NCBI GenBank assembly: GCA_016946835.1
Contig: JACVTC010000006.1
Span: forward strand, 475,001 to 539,000
DNA length: 64,000 bases
Source of the DNA: Neocallimastix lanati (nom. inval.)
Lineage: Eukaryota > Neocallimastigomycota > Neocallimastigomycetes > Neocallimastigales > Neocallimastigaceae
Reading direction: 5' to 3'
A program made the translations under genes and the position numbers. Within the stretch, counting starts at the first letter, position 1, and each line of letters starts with the position of its first letter. Of this stretch, positions 10,682-35,562 are shown piece after piece. The notes below the pieces were generated by a model that saw only the letters and a program-made list of their open reading frames with translations, searched no databases and had not been told where the DNA came from.

Positions 10682-10959
10682 TTGGTTTAAATGAATATTT
10701 ATTTTGAAATTGGAAAAAAAAAAAAAAAAAAAAAAGTAATAATCAGTTCAATTTCAATTTCATAATTATTAATTATAATTTTGGAATAATGGAATACCTA
10801 CAACAAACTTCTATCTATTTATTTATTTATTTATTATTATTATTACTTTTTTTATAACGAACATATCTATTTTTATACATTAGATTTATATTATTTCATT
10901 TTTATAAATAATGAAATAATAATGATTTATAATAATACCTTTTTTTTTTTTTTTTTTTC

Positions 10960-11012
<53 letters not shown>

Positions 11013-11250
11013 AATACTTTTTTCAATCTTTTTTATATTTTAAAAAAATTGTATATAATAAATAATTTATTTAATAAAATATGAATATATTTTACTCTTT
11101 TGAAATATTATAATAACATTAAAATTAAAAAAAGTGAAAAACAAAATGTTAATAGATTATAATTTATTTAATGTAATTTTTAAAAATGAAAATTATTATA
11201 AATAGAAAATAATAAAAATTAAATAAATAATAATTATCGTAAAATCAAAT

Positions 11251-11309
<59 letters not shown>

Positions 11310-12225
11310 AAATAAAAATATATAAATTAGTATTTATAATTTTAAGGGTAAAAAAAAAAAAACAGTTAATAGGATATAAAAATTATATTAATAAATAAAT
11401 TTAATAAATAAAAAAATAAATAAATAAATAAATATAATAAATTAATAGATAAATTAATTAATTAATAAATTAATGAATGAATTTATAAATAAAAAAGTAA
11501 ATAAATAAAAAAGCAAATAAATAAAAAGGTAAATAAATAAAAAAGTAGATAAATTAATTAATAAATAAATATAATAAATAAATAATTATAATAAATAAAT
11601 AGATAAATAGATAAATAGATAATTAGATAATTAGTATAATAAAATTTTAAATAATGATTAATAAAAAAAAAACTATTCCTTTTCCCAAACATATATATTA
11701 TATAAAAATTTAATCTCAATTAAAATATAATTTCTATATTATGAGCAAGATCATTGGGATCATTATAATAATATTTATCTTCACTATATTCCTTAAAAGT
11801 AGAAGTTTTAATTAACTGACATTGTAAGATTCAAAGTGGCATAAACTTCACCATATCTTATAGTAATTTTTATCTCCTGGATATGAAATATTATTAAAAG
11901 TAAATTTAGAGTAACTGAAGCTTTTGGGGATTTATAAATGATGGTATAATTCTTATTGTTATAGAATCTTTCATTTCAAGGAAGATATCCAAATTCATAC
12001 ATTTCCCTATTATTATTATTATTTTTTTTTTTGTCTGATATCACTGTTCATTTAAATGAATTCTTTATTTTAAATTCCAAACGGTAATGGTACAATGCAT
12101 GGGGCCCATTACATTACGAACATTCCAATCTCAAGTTCAAATAACCTAATCCCATTCATAACAACAATGCTGAACAAGCAGTTATAAACAATAATACATC
12201 ACCAGCTATTAACAATAATATTCTA
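10580..12225. other. AT-rich spacer; possible unidentified minus-strand relic at about 11740-12010
   Basis: Mostly homopolymers, including a 54-base A-run at 11254-11307, and AAAT blocks (11380-11640). Between 11740 and 12010 the composition is less biased. Minus-strand frames give stretches such as SVTLNLLLIIFHIQEIKITI, interrupted by stops. This looks like eroded coding sequence, but I do not recognise a family. The segment 12075-12230 similarly has short open stretches on the plus strand. Confidence 0.4.
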
Positions 12226-12328
12226 AATCTGTTATTGAATAATAAAGCTAAAAAAAAAAAAAAAAAAAAAAAAGATAAATATTTTTTTTTTTTTTTTTTT
12301 TTTTAGCTTTATTATTCAATAACAGATT
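12226..12328. repeat. Near-perfect inverted repeat, arms of about 47 nt, 8-nt loop
   Basis: The left arm (12226-12273) is aatctgttattgaataataaagct followed by 24 A. The right arm (12282-12328) is 23 T followed by the exact reverse complement. The mixed-sequence part (24 nt) matches without mismatch, so the palindrome does not depend on the A/T runs alone. It would extrude as a long hairpin in DNA or RNA. Confidence 0.9.
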
Positions 12329-12531
12329 ATCAAAGAGGCTGAGAAATTGATGCAAAAATTAGTATTATCTTAATGATTAGTAAAAATATTGAAGAAAAAA
12401 AAATATTAAAAGAGATTAATTGTCTAACTAACAGTTATCGTATTATGGAAAGAATCAAGGAAAAATACAATTAACAACAATGCTGATATGAAGTACTGGC
12501 TTTAAAAAACTCAGAAGTTTAATATTAAAGA

Positions 12532-12575
<44 letters not shown>

Positions 12576-13029
12576 ATATTAGAATGTGTATACCAAAAAG
12601 AAGGAAATCTTCCTCGAAATGGAAGAAATCTGAATTAGGTATTGTAAACAAAGAAAAAAATTAAAATATCTATATAACATTCTTACAGATAATTACAAGA
12701 ACATTGTTCAACTTGAAGAGTAATCCCGATGAATACTGGTAAACTCTTAAAAAAATTATTTTAACAAAATCATATGTTGAAAATTGGATTGACTCTTAAA
12801 AGAATTATTTTAACAAAGTCATATGTTAAAAATTAGGATGACTCTAAAAAAAAAAAAAAAAAAAAGATGATGATTATGATCCTATGAATATTAATTACCT
12901 TATAAGCAATAGGAAAGGAACACCAAGATTAAACAAAAAAAAAAAAAAAAAAGCCTTCAAACTTCAATAACAATAAGAAAAATAAAATATAGATAAGAAG
13001 GATAATAAAAGATGATTGTCATCTATATG

Positions 13030-13930
13030 ATAAGAATGAATATTTCACAAGAGAAATATTTCATGTTAGAAAAATAAAGTTACCATATAATAATGAATCA
13101 TTAAATATTGATATTAAAAAAATTAATAATCACACTTTTGGTTATTATTGTCCTTTTGAAACTCCTGAATCTAAAGAAGTTGGTTTAATAAAATTTTTAT
13201 CTGTTACAGCGATAATATCCCCTTACACTTATATTGACCTAAGTAAATTATTTGATAAATATCTTATTAAAAATCTAATAATAAACCTAATAATAATCCT
13301 AATAATAATCCTAATAATAATCCTAATAATAATCCTAATAATAGTAATAATAGTAGGATAGAATTATTAGAAAATAAATTAATTAATGAACCAATTAAAA
13401 AGTTTATAACTTATAATTCTAAATTTGTTGGATTTTTATTAGATAAAGAAAAAGATTTTATTAATGAATTATATCAGTATAAAAGATCTAATAAATATTA
13501 AAGTTTTATAGTTAAATGATTACTCTATACAAATATTTTCTGATGAGGGAAGATTTATTAAGAACTATGATTCTAAAATCTTATAAAGATGTAAAAAATT
13601 TTAATTTTATGGAATTTTATAAACAATTTATAATGGATGGCAAATTACTGGATGATATGGATTTAGTAGATATTAATGAAAATCATGATAATTATTTAGA
13701 ATTAGATCCTAATATGATATAATATGATATGGGTTTTCAAGTGTTATATCTCCTTTCCCTGGAAATAATCATGCCCCTAGATTATCTTTTCAATCTAATA
13801 TGGCTAAATAATTTATAACGAATGATAAAGAATTTTTAAATCATTTAACAGACAATTCTAGATATTTATCCTATGGTACTGACCCTATTTGTAAAAATAC
13901 TTTTTATGATATAATTTATAATAATAAAAT

Positions 13931-13966
<36 letters not shown>

Positions 13967-14930
13967 GCTGATTATTTAGTTGGTAATAAATTTAATCCTT
14001 TACCTAATCATAATTTAGAAATAAATGATAATGATATTATTTTTTAAATTATATGACGATAAGGTTACCAATGTTGAAAATTTTTTTTTTTTTTAGAAAA
14101 CCAATGAGAATTAATTCAGTGGATATTTATTCTTCTAAGTTCATTATTACAAACTAAACATTTTATATTAAAAGCATATCATGTTTATAAACCACAAAGA
14201 GGCGATAAATTTACAAGTCGATATTCTCAAAAAGGTGTCATTGGTGATATTATTCCTGAACATTTATTACCATTTTTTGAATCAGGTATAATACCTTATA
14301 TTATTATAAATCTTCATGCTTTTCCTTCTAGAATGACAATAGGACACTTATTAGAAATGCTTATATCATCTTATATTGCTATTGATCCTACTAAATATGG
14401 AATAAGATTTCATTCTGATTTATCTAATAATATTAATTATGAAGATTTATTAAATAATTTTATATAATGATAATCTTGATTTATATAATAACCTAAATGG
14501 TGAAACTATGATAGATCCTATTAAAGGTATTCCTATTGGTAAAGATAAATATTGGTATATGTTATTATAATGCCTTACCAGATTAAGTAGAAGAAAAAAA
14601 TGTTTTATAGAAATACTGGTAATATAAATTCCGTCACTAGACAGCCTAACAGAAGGTAAAGCTAAAAGAGGTGGATTAAGAATTGGTGAAATGAAATGGA
14701 AAGAGATGTTTTAATCGTTCATAATTCTAAACATTTATTAAGATCAGTTTTTAAGGATGATTCTGATGAAATAAAAATTACTATTTGTGACAATTGTGGA
14801 AATATGTATACTGTTGATACTTGCTCTTGTGGTAATTATATTAAAAAAGAAATTTCTATAAGTAAAAGTTTAATTTAGCCATAAGATATTTATAAATTAC
14901 TAATGTTAAAGATGTCTAAAAAAAATAAAA
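13030..14930 (+). pseudogene. Broken RNA polymerase second-largest subunit (RPB2-like), probably of viral or plasmid origin
   Basis: Plus-strand fragments follow RPB2 order. HTFGYYCPFETPES then GLIKFLS (about 13130-13200) is the fork-region signature. GYDMGFQ-type text precedes an ISPFPGNNHAPRLSFQSNMAK stretch (about 13745-13810). YLSYGTDPI is near 13870. [20 protein letters not shown] then KG is at 14170-14240. [19 protein letters not shown] is at about 14308-14365. GKAKRGGLRIGEM is at about 14655-14695. It ends in a zinc site, CDNCG...CSCG (about 14787-14835). Frames shift repeatedly, stops occur, and a long A-run near 13930-13962 breaks the middle, so it cannot be translated as is. Similar but weaker text extends upstream to about 12330. 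Divergence from the cellular motifs (SRYSQKG where cellular enzymes have SRHGQKG) suggests a large DNA virus or linear-plasmid polymerase rather than a host Pol I-III copy. That origin is inference. Confidence 0.8.
13286..13342 (+). repeat. 12-bp tandem repeat (CCTAATAATAAT)n inside the polymerase relic
   Basis: About five units, encoding NPNN-type repeats in the frame of the surrounding relic. It lies in a region that in RPB2 proteins is a variable loop, so it may be an expansion acquired before or after decay. Confidence 0.75.
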
Positions 14931-15035
14931 TAAAATAAAATAATTTTAAAATAGAATCATCCTAAAGAAGATTTATTTTATTTTAAGTAGATAATGAATA
15001 AAAGTTTCCATTTTACTTCATTTGGAAAACTATTG

Positions 15036-15129
<94 letters not shown>

Positions 15130-16751
15130 TGTTGTTTTAAAGTATAATCAAAGTAATTAATTATTATTATTATTGCTTAAATTCACAAGTTTTTACCAAC
15201 ATATACTACAGTTGAACTACATGTAGGTGAAAAGTACATTTGAAATTAAAAAAAAAAAAAAAATAAAAATAAAAATAAAAAATACACTTCCTTAAATTTA
15301 TTAATTTTATTATAAAAAAAAATTACATGTAGGTGAAAAGTGCATTTAAAATTAAAAAAAAAAAAATAAAAAAATAAAAAAAAGCTCAAAAATATTATGT
15401 ATTTCGGCAAGTTGTAACTCTGCGGGAATTATCATATGTTGAAAGATATATGATTATTCTAAGAGAATCTTGCTTTTAAAGTTAGTGAAATATAGTTTTT
15501 TTCATAGTCAACATCAAAATGCTTGAGAAAAAGGACTTGTAACTAATCTTAAACTTTATATTTCATTATTTTTCCTTAATCATTTCTCTTTTTTAGCTAA
15601 AAAAAAAAAAAAACTCATCTACTGGAAATTATATTATATTAGATATATTTTCTATTAAAGAATAAGTATTTTTTTTTTTGATTTTCAAATTATTCAATTC
15701 TTCATTTAACTATTCTTTTCCATTAGGTCTATTTTATATTTATATTTATATTTATATAATTATTTAAATATTTCCTTAAATAATAATTATTAATATTTAT
15801 ATTCATTTAATAGTTTATTTTAATCACAAAAACAATTAATTAAATAGTTAATTATAACTAAATAACAAAAAAATAAAGCATTTCTCTGAATTAAGAGAAA
15901 GTGTTGTGTAATGAAAAGTAATGTTAAGTTAGTTTAATGAAAAGTAATGTTAAGTTAGTTTATTATTAAAAAGTATAAGAAAGTTGTTAGATAGCTTTTT
16001 AAATATATGTAGTGTTTAAATAAAATTAAATAAATAAATAAACAATATTTTAATAAATTTAATAAATAAATCCCAACAAAGGTACCTCGAATGTTTGAGT
16101 TGTATATCAAAAAGAACATAAAAATTATTACTAATGAACTAATTTTATATTATAAGGATAGAGCCTATAGAATATAAAAGTTAAGTAAATGAATGAATCC
16201 ATATAAATTAAATAAATGATCTCTTATTAAAATGCTTTAAATGGAGAGGATGATCACTCCAATAGATATTAATGAATATATGATTATAAATCTAAATAAA
16301 TTTAAAGTTAAATATCAATGGATGACGTAATCAAAATAAATTAATGTCTCCATTTGAATAATGTGAAAATATTTAAAAAACCTTAAAACTAATATAATAA
16401 ATAATTGTATTCCTATAATAAATTATATATAATAAATAATTATATTCCTATAATAAATAAATTTAATAAATAATTATATTTATATAATAAATAAATTTAA
16501 TAAATAATTATATTTATATAATAAATAATTGTATCCATATAATAAATAATTATATTTATATAATAAATAATTGATATTTGCATATAAAAAAAAAAGAAAA
16601 AAGAAAAAAGAAAAAAGAAAACGGCACAAATTTTTAAACCATTAAATTAAATTTTAACTTTAATTCTTAATAAAATGAAAAAAAAGAAACTGAAAATAAA
16701 TATAAATATAAATATCAATTGAATATAAACTAAAAATTATTTATTATCTGT

Positions 16752-16762
16752 TATTATTATTA

Positions 16763-16811
<49 letters not shown>

Positions 16812-16821
16812 ATTATTATTA

Positions 16822-16858
<37 letters not shown>

Positions 16859-16897
16859 ATTATTATTATTATTATTTTATTATTATTATTATTATTA

Positions 16898-16991
<94 letters not shown>

Positions 16992-17027
16992 ATAATTAAT
17001 ATTAATATTATTATTATTATTATTATT
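16752..17027. repeat. (ATT)n microsatellite with TTAATTA interruptions
   Basis: About 275 bp of ATT/TTA triplets, broken at semi-regular intervals by 'ttatttatta' and 'attaattatt'. Confidence 0.93.
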
Positions 17028-17389
17028 CTTTTTTTTCTCTCCGTTTTTTTTTATTCTCTTCATTGATTTGATTTAATGTTATGAAGAAAAAAATAAAATA
17101 AAAATAAAAAAAAAAAGACTCATTAGATAAAATGAAAAAGTTTTATTTAAAGTCAGAATATTCATTTGTTAAATTTGAATAGTGATTAAATAATATTTAT
17201 TTTTATTTATTTATTTATTTTTTAATCTTTTGATGAATTAATGATGAATAACTCTTTTTTTTTTTTGGATATATATATTATTAATTAATAATTAAAATAT
17301 AATAATAATCAATAATCAATAAATATTTTTTAAAAAGAAATGTTTAGAATTAATGATCAAATGTATTAAAATAGTTATTATTTATTATT

Positions 17390-17880
17390 GAATTATTTAT
17401 TAATAAATACTCTTTTAATATTATTTAATATTTAATATTTAATATTTAATATTTAATATTTATTAATTATTAATTATTAATTATTATTTATTATTTATTT
17501 ATTTATTACTTATTTATTATTTATTATTTATTATTTATTATTGAATTATTTATTAATAAATACTCTTTTAATATTATTTAATATTTAATATTTAATATTT
17601 AATATTTAATATTTAATATTTAATATTTATTAATTATTAATTATTAATTATTATTTATTATTTATTTATTTATTACTTATTTATTATTTATTATTTATTA
17701 TTTATTATTGAATTATTTATTATTTATTATTTATTATTTATTATTTATTATTTATCATTTATTATATATTATTTATTAATAAATACTCTTTTTATTATTT
17801 ATTATTTATTATTTATTATTCAATTATTCAATTATTTATTATTTATTAATAAATACTCTTTTTATTTAATTATTTATTAT
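17390..17880. repeat. Duplicated AT block carrying four copies of TTATTAATAAATACTCTTTT
   Basis: Two large near-identical units (about 17385-17530 and 17538-17700) and two shorter ones. Each contains the 20-mer at 17397-17416, 17550-17569, 17773-17792 and 17843-17862, followed by (ATATTTA)n or ATTATTT runs. The same 20-mer returns in the same orientation near 50.1-50.2 kb. Confidence 0.85.
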
Positions 17881-18721
17881 TTATTATTTATTATAATTTT
17901 TTTGATCTTTTTAATATTTATTATTTAATATTTATTTTTTTTTATTTATTCTTTTTTATGATATTATTTGGAAAACATTTTTTTTGTGTTTACCAAAAAT
18001 CTACAGAATTTTAAATAAAATAATATATATTAAATATATTTATAATATATGGAAAATAAATTAATTTTAAGAACAACTCTCAATAATTAATTATACAATA
18101 TATTATTTATGTAGGAATAATAAAATAAATTAATATATTTAATTTTATTATTATTTTATTATTATTATTATTATTTTTTATTTTATATTTTTATTTAATC
18201 AATATTTATTAATAATATATGTAAAGAATATATTATAATATAAAGAATACAGAAATGATTCAATTTAATTAAATTTTTATTGATTAAATATAAAATCAAA
18301 TATTTATAATATATATCATGGAAAATTATTTAATTTATTGAAAAAGATAAACTTATTTAATTAAATACAATTTTAATATATGTGATGAATGTATTCTCAA
18401 TATATTATTTAATTATACAAATTTTATATTTAAATTAAAAAATTTTTTTTTCTTAATTAAAATTTAATGAAATAAATTAAAAAGATAATTAATTAAATTA
18501 TATATTATTTTACATTCTTAATATATGGAAATAATTACTTTTAAATAGAAATTCATATTCATTTTTATCTATTTATTTATCTATTTATTTATCTATTTAT
18601 TTATATTAATATTTATTTATTCATTTATATATTTATTTATTTATATATATATATTTTTTTTGTTAAATGTGAAAAAATTGTATTGGTAAAATTAAACATT
18701 GAAAATATAATTAAATAAATG

Positions 18722-18876
18722 AATAATAAAATTTAAATAATAAATAATAAATATTGAAATATAAATAATAAATATTGAAATATAAATAATAAAATTTAAA
18801 TAATAAATAATAAATATTGAAATATAAATAATAAAATTTAAATAATAAATAATAAATATTGAAATATAAATAATAA
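18722..18876. repeat. Tandem repeat with unit of about 42 bp
   Basis: Units of the form aaatttaaataataaataataaatattgaaatataaataat repeat about three to four times with small deletions. Confidence 0.75.
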
Positions 18877-18967
18877 CTAATAAATAAAAAATGAAAAAGA
18901 TAAACAAATAAATAAAAGATAAAAGATATAAACTAAATATAAATATCTAAATATTTTCTCTTATTTT

Positions 18968-19002
<35 letters not shown>

Positions 19003-20040
19003 TTCTTTATTGTTTTTAAATTTTTTTTTTTTCCTTTTTATTATTTTAATTATTTAATTATTTATTTATTTTTTTTATGTTATTTTAAAGAGTTTTAATT
19101 GTTTGGAACTTTTATAATTATATTTATTTAATTCCTTTTCATATTTATTATAATAAATAAATTATTTATTTATTCTTTATATTCTTTGTATTATATCACT
19201 ATTTTATGTATATTTTAGAAAAGAAAAGGAAGTAAAAAGAAAAAATAAAACAAAATAAAAACTTCGTTGAATTTTTCATTCATTTTTTTTTTTTTTTAGT
19301 AAAAGCGAAATAACAATTGATTATTTTAATACTAGACGAAATATATTAACAATAAAATAATAAAAACAAATAGATATAAAAACAATTAAATAAATATATT
19401 AAACTAATATAATATTATTACATTTCGACTAATATTAATATATCAATTGCATTGAAAAAATCTTATGAAATTCTTATGAAACAATTGAAATTATAATTGC
19501 AAAAAAAAAAATAAATAAATATATAATAAACAAATATAAAATTATTAGTATATAATTATTGTTATATTATATAGAATAAAAAAAAGGAATAAAAAAATAT
19601 TATTATCATAATTGGTATATTTACCAAAATTCAATGATACGATATATTAATAAAATAATCAATATTTCAACTAAATAAACAAGATAAAAAAAAAAAATTT
19701 TTAACTTCTTATTTTCAATTATTCATTATAATTTATAACCAATAATTGACAAATTGCTTTCACAAAATTTTTAAAAAAAAAAAAAATAATATGTATATTA
19801 AATGGATAAAAAAGAAAAAATAAAAAACTTTGTAAATATTAATTTATTACCATAAAGTAAAGAAAAAGAAAATAATAGAAGAAGAAACGAAAAAAAAAAA
19901 AAAAAAAAAAAAAAAACTTTTTCTTTATGGATGTATGTAAAAATAACTTATAAAAGAAAGTTAAAAAAAAAAAAAATAAATAGAAATAATACAAAAATAA
20001 TAATAATAATAAAAGAAAAAATAAATAGAAATAATACAAA

Positions 20041-20118
<78 letters not shown>

Positions 20119-20225
20119 TATAGATATTTTATTATTTTTTTTTAAAAAAATAAAAAAACAATAAAATCAATAAAATTGTATAAAATTAAAAAATTGTAAA
20201 AAAAAAAAAAAAAAAAAAAAAGAAC

Positions 20226-31729
<11,504 letters not shown>

Positions 31730-31792
31730 AAATAAAAATTAAAATAAAAATAAAAATAAAAATTAAAATAAATTAAAAGAAAAATAAAAAAA

Positions 31793-31828
<36 letters not shown>

Positions 31829-32025
31829 GAAAATAAAAATAAAAACAAAATAAAAAGTAACAATAAAAATAAAAATTAAAATAAAAATTAACATTAAAAT
31901 TAAAATTAAAAATAAGAATAAAAAATTAAAATAAATTAAATATAAAATAAAATAATAATAAAGATCATCAGTAAGAGATGAAAGAAAATCGGCAAAAAAA
32001 AAAATGTAATTAAAGAAAACAAGAA

Positions 32026-32064
<39 letters not shown>

Positions 32065-32180
32065 TAATAAAATAAATAAAAAAATAATAATTATAATAAT
32101 AATGTCAAATTAGGTCACATCATTAATCATTTTTATAATTTATTATTATCATTATTATTTTATTTAACCAGTCGATTTTG

Positions 32181-32220
<40 letters not shown>

Positions 32221-32536
32221 GAAAACATAAATAAAAAAAATAAAAAATAAAAAATAAAAAATAAAAAATAAAAAATAAAATTAAAAATTAAAAAAATTTA
32301 AAAAATAACATTTAATAATAAATGTATAAAAGAAAAGAAAAAAAATAAAATAAAATAAAATAAAGTAAAAATTTAGAGTATTTTTTTTTTTTTTTTCTTT
32401 TATAATAATAAAAATCAAAAATCAAAAAATCAAATATTATGAAATATGTATATAAATATATATATAAAAAAAAAATTATATATAAATATATATATAATAA
32501 TAACAGCAATATAAAATAAAAAAATAAAAATAAAAC

Positions 32537-32570
<34 letters not shown>

Positions 32571-32880
32571 TAATAAAATAAAATAAAAAATTATTTTATA
32601 ATATAGTTTATATTACTATATAAAATATATATTAATTATAATATTATAGTTAGCTTATATATATATATAAATAGATTAATAAATATATAACATAAATAAA
32701 TATTTACTAAATAGTAATTTAATTTATTATTTTTTTTTTTTAAATAAATAGATAATAAAAAAATTAAAAATTAATAAAAATTAATAACATAATAAAAATT
32801 AAAAATAATGTAATCATAATTATCATTATGTAGCATATTTTTTATAAAAAAAATTTTTTTTTTTTTTGTTTTTTTAGTAA
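31730..32880. other. AT-rich 3' flank of the SEL1 gene
   Basis: Starts with repeated 'aaaataaaaat' units right after the stop codon, then homopolymers, AAT blocks and (TA)n. Poly(A) signals cannot be singled out because AATAAA occurs everywhere. No gene seen. Confidence 0.55.
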
Positions 32881-32899
32881 TTAAATCTATATATATATA

Positions 32900-33990
32900 T
32901 CTAAATGCTAATTTTTTCGGGTGTATCTCGAATGAAATATTTTAAATGATATTGATATTTTTCATAAAAAATTTTATATCATTTCTAAATATTGTCCAAT
33001 ATCAAATAGTAAGGTAAAACACCTGTTGTTCATAGATATGAATAATATAGAATTAAGTTCTGATTCTGATAGTAGTAACGAAGTATATATAATATTAATA
33101 ATATTAATAATAGTAACAATAGAAATAATAAATTGTTAATAAAGAGTAGAAAATAGTGAAAAGTGAAAAATAGGAATATATTAATATTAATGATAGTGAA
33201 TATTATATAGTATCGTTACTAACTAAATTTTTAATTTAGTGAATCGTTCAATGAATTGGTGAAAATTTGTGGTAATTTTAAGTAATTTTCTAAATAATGA
33301 GTATGTAAATTTACATTATAGGTGACGTGACGTGGTACCAATTAATATAACTTCCTTCTTGGTGGAAGAGATGCAGACATTGTAGATTTAAATTAAATAT
33401 TAAAAAAAAGAAATGGGATATTTTGTTTAAGAACCAAATCATTTCTGGTTGATTATTCAAAAAAAAAAAAAAAAAAAAAAGCCATATCTTGCTTGTAATC
33501 TGCGGCTCTCTTTTACAGAAATTATGCCTCAGGCTAGTTAGTTACTCAGCAAGGGTTACTATTCCGAAAATATAAAGCGCAAAACTAACCAAGGAAGCAA
33601 TCAACGCTTAAAAATACAAGTAAGACAGGCTATAGCCCGGGCCAATGCCACTTCTGAAGGAGAAAGATCATAAAATTTCTTTCTTTCGAGATCATCAATT
33701 CAAACCCTAATCCATAAGAGAACTTTTTTTTCTGAATTTATTTATACCCATTATTTTCTAAATATTACTTTCTTATTTCACTTTACTATTTCAATTATTA
33801 TTATAATCAAATTGGACAAATAATATTTATTTATTTTTTTTTTTTTTATTAATTCTGTGTTTTTCTTTTTTTATTTTATTTTTTTTTATATTAAAATTAA
33901 AAAATATTCATGTATTTTAAAAAAGAATAAATAAATAAAGATTAAAGTTTGAAATAATTGAGGTTATTAAAAAAATATATAAATGTATAT
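32900..33990 (+). pseudogene. 3' end of a decayed LINE (same family as 60421-61600)
   Basis: Closely similar to 60655-61560. The shared blocks run from 'cgaatgaaatattttaa' through 'gatatgaataatatagaattaagttc', 'cttccttcttggtgga' and 'caaaccctaatccataag' to the 3' end 'aataaagattaaagtt'. That other copy aligns at protein level with the C-terminus of the intact LINE. This one has extra A/T-run expansions (e.g. about 33460-33480) and is more decayed. Only the extreme C-terminus and 3' UTR are present, which suggests 5' truncation at insertion. Confidence 0.8.
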
Positions 33991-35150
33991 ATATATATAT
34001 ATTTTCCTTATTTTCTTTTTTTTTTTTTTTTTTTTTAATATATTGATCAATGACATATTTTAATAAAGGTAAAAAGAGGTATGATGCAATTACTGAAAGA
34101 GGAAAAAAAAAACTTATTATTTATTTATTTATTTTCTATTTAACTAAGATGAAGATGAAAATAGTAAAAAAAAAAAAAAAATTATAGGTAAAACTCTTTC
34201 TCTTTTTTCTGTTTTTGTTTTTTTTTTGTTTTGTTTTTTTTTTGTTTTTTTTTTGTTTTTTTTTTGTATTTTTTATTATGTAAATACATATTAATTTAAA
34301 TTTATTATTATTGTTATTATTAATTTTTTTTTTCATTAGAGTTAGAAATTATAGATAAATTTGTATATATAAATAATAATATGTTGTATTTATTTATGTA
34401 ATATAATACAGATATTTCATCTACAGCAATTATAGAGTTTACAAAATAATCTGAACTATAGTCAAAATATGAGCAATGATAAGAATAATAGATTTAGATG
34501 AAATAAAAAGGTTTTTTTCTCTATTTTATAGCAAAATATGACTCAAGAAGGAATTCCCTCTCTCTCTCAGTATTCATTCATTTCAAAATTCTTAACTATT
34601 AAATTTAAGGAACAGCAATTCTTACTAGAATCATTTTGTAAAAAAAAAAAAATTTTTTTAAATATCTATGGGAAATTCAAGGCCACTAATAATTTTCGAG
34701 AAATAAAAAAATCAGAAGTTTTTTATTAATACCGAAAATGACCAGCTCAATTGTTGGAGAATCATAACAAGGAAACTAAAAAGTATCTTGAGTTCGCAAA
34801 CTTCTTTCGAGGGATATAAATAAGACTATGATATAAAAAAAAAAAGGAATAATCATTTAAGAATGAGAGGAGATCTTGGATAGGTTTAACAGGTTCATGA
34901 TTATCCTAATCAGAACGTCAGAACGGCTGGGGAGATAAATCATCAAGTATACTGCTCCCCCTCCCTCTTTGGGAGATACTCATATTTGGAAGTTAAATCG
35001 AGTAAATAATAAGAATAAAAATAAAAATAGAAATAAAAATAAAAATAAGAATAAAAATAAAAATAAAAGTAAAAAAATAAAAATAAAAAAATAAAATAAA
35101 AAAATATATTGACTATCTAATAAGTCTATGAGAGAGAGTTATTCAGACTT
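33991..35150. other. Unassigned AT-rich region with short open stretches
   Basis: An ATG at 34051 (MTYFNKG) precedes a possible GT donor, and a 63-codon open stretch at 34538-34729 (MTQEGIPSLSQYSFISKFL...) follows a TATAG acceptor-like site. The pieces do not combine into a recognisable protein. The block at 34735-34990 is less AT-rich, includes KYLEFANFFRGI (about 34780-34818, similar to the post-RT SFLGLANFYRRF motif of Ty3 elements) and a CCCTCCCTCTTTGGGAG stem, and probably derives from a broken retroelement. Confidence 0.4.
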
Positions 35151-35179
35151 TTTTTTTTTTGAAGAAGAAGAAGAAAAGA

Positions 35180-35470
35180 AGATTTCTATGATTTAGAAAG
35201 AACATCAATTATTTTTAGGTTTAACACCTTCTAAATAGTATCGCCATGTTTTCAAGACAGTTTTGACTGCGAGTAATTCTAATTCTTTATCATAAATAGG
35301 GTAGTTGTATTCAGGAGGCGTAAAGACTCTTTAAGAAAACCCAATGGGATGGAGTTTATTATTCTTTGAACTAACTTGGGATGGAATACAATCGTGAGCA
35401 AAAAAAAAAAAATTACTTGCATTTGCTTTAACTATGAATTAAACTAGGTGTTTATCACCAACTATAAATT
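35180..35470 (-). pseudogene. Fragment of a Ty3/gypsy RNase H domain
   Basis: The minus strand reads SQVSSKNNKLHPIGF (about 35395-35340), then [17 protein letters not shown] (about 35310-35265) and [10 protein letters not shown] (about 35250-35220). These match, with frameshifts and substitutions, the RNase H segment of the intact chromovirus just to the right, residues near 820-870. It lies in the opposite orientation and only this domain is present, so it is an older, separate insertion of a related element. Confidence 0.8.
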
Positions 35471-35562
35471 CCACTGAATTCTTTTAAAGACAATAAGAGT
35501 ATACAAAATAAAATCTTATCCTGTCAAATAAAACAAAACAAAACAAAAAAAAAAATATATTT

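Larger units (their letters stand above)
14931..20225. other. Gene-poor 5.3-kb AT-rich spacer
   Basis: No supported gene on either strand. Contents: an AAT microsatellite (about 15036-15126); a local duplication (acatgtaggtgaaaagt.. at about 15222 and 15327); a short tandem (aaaagtaatgttaagttagtttaatg at about 15914-15964); tandem 'ataaataattatatttat' units (16400-16575); a 275-bp ATT block (16752-17027); and the repeats listed separately. Two patches with less skewed composition (15395-15550 and 16075-16350) may be eroded coding DNA, but nothing is recognisable. The stretch from 19700 to 20225 is the promoter side of the SEL1 gene and carries A-runs and an AAT block. Confidence 0.55.

Noticed and set aside
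13286-13342. CRISPR-like array
   Set aside because: Units are contiguous 12-mers without spacers, and the sequence is eukaryotic.
34538-34729. 63-codon plus-strand ORF as a real gene
   Set aside because: No recognisable motif; second half is an A-run translation; sits among retroelement debris.
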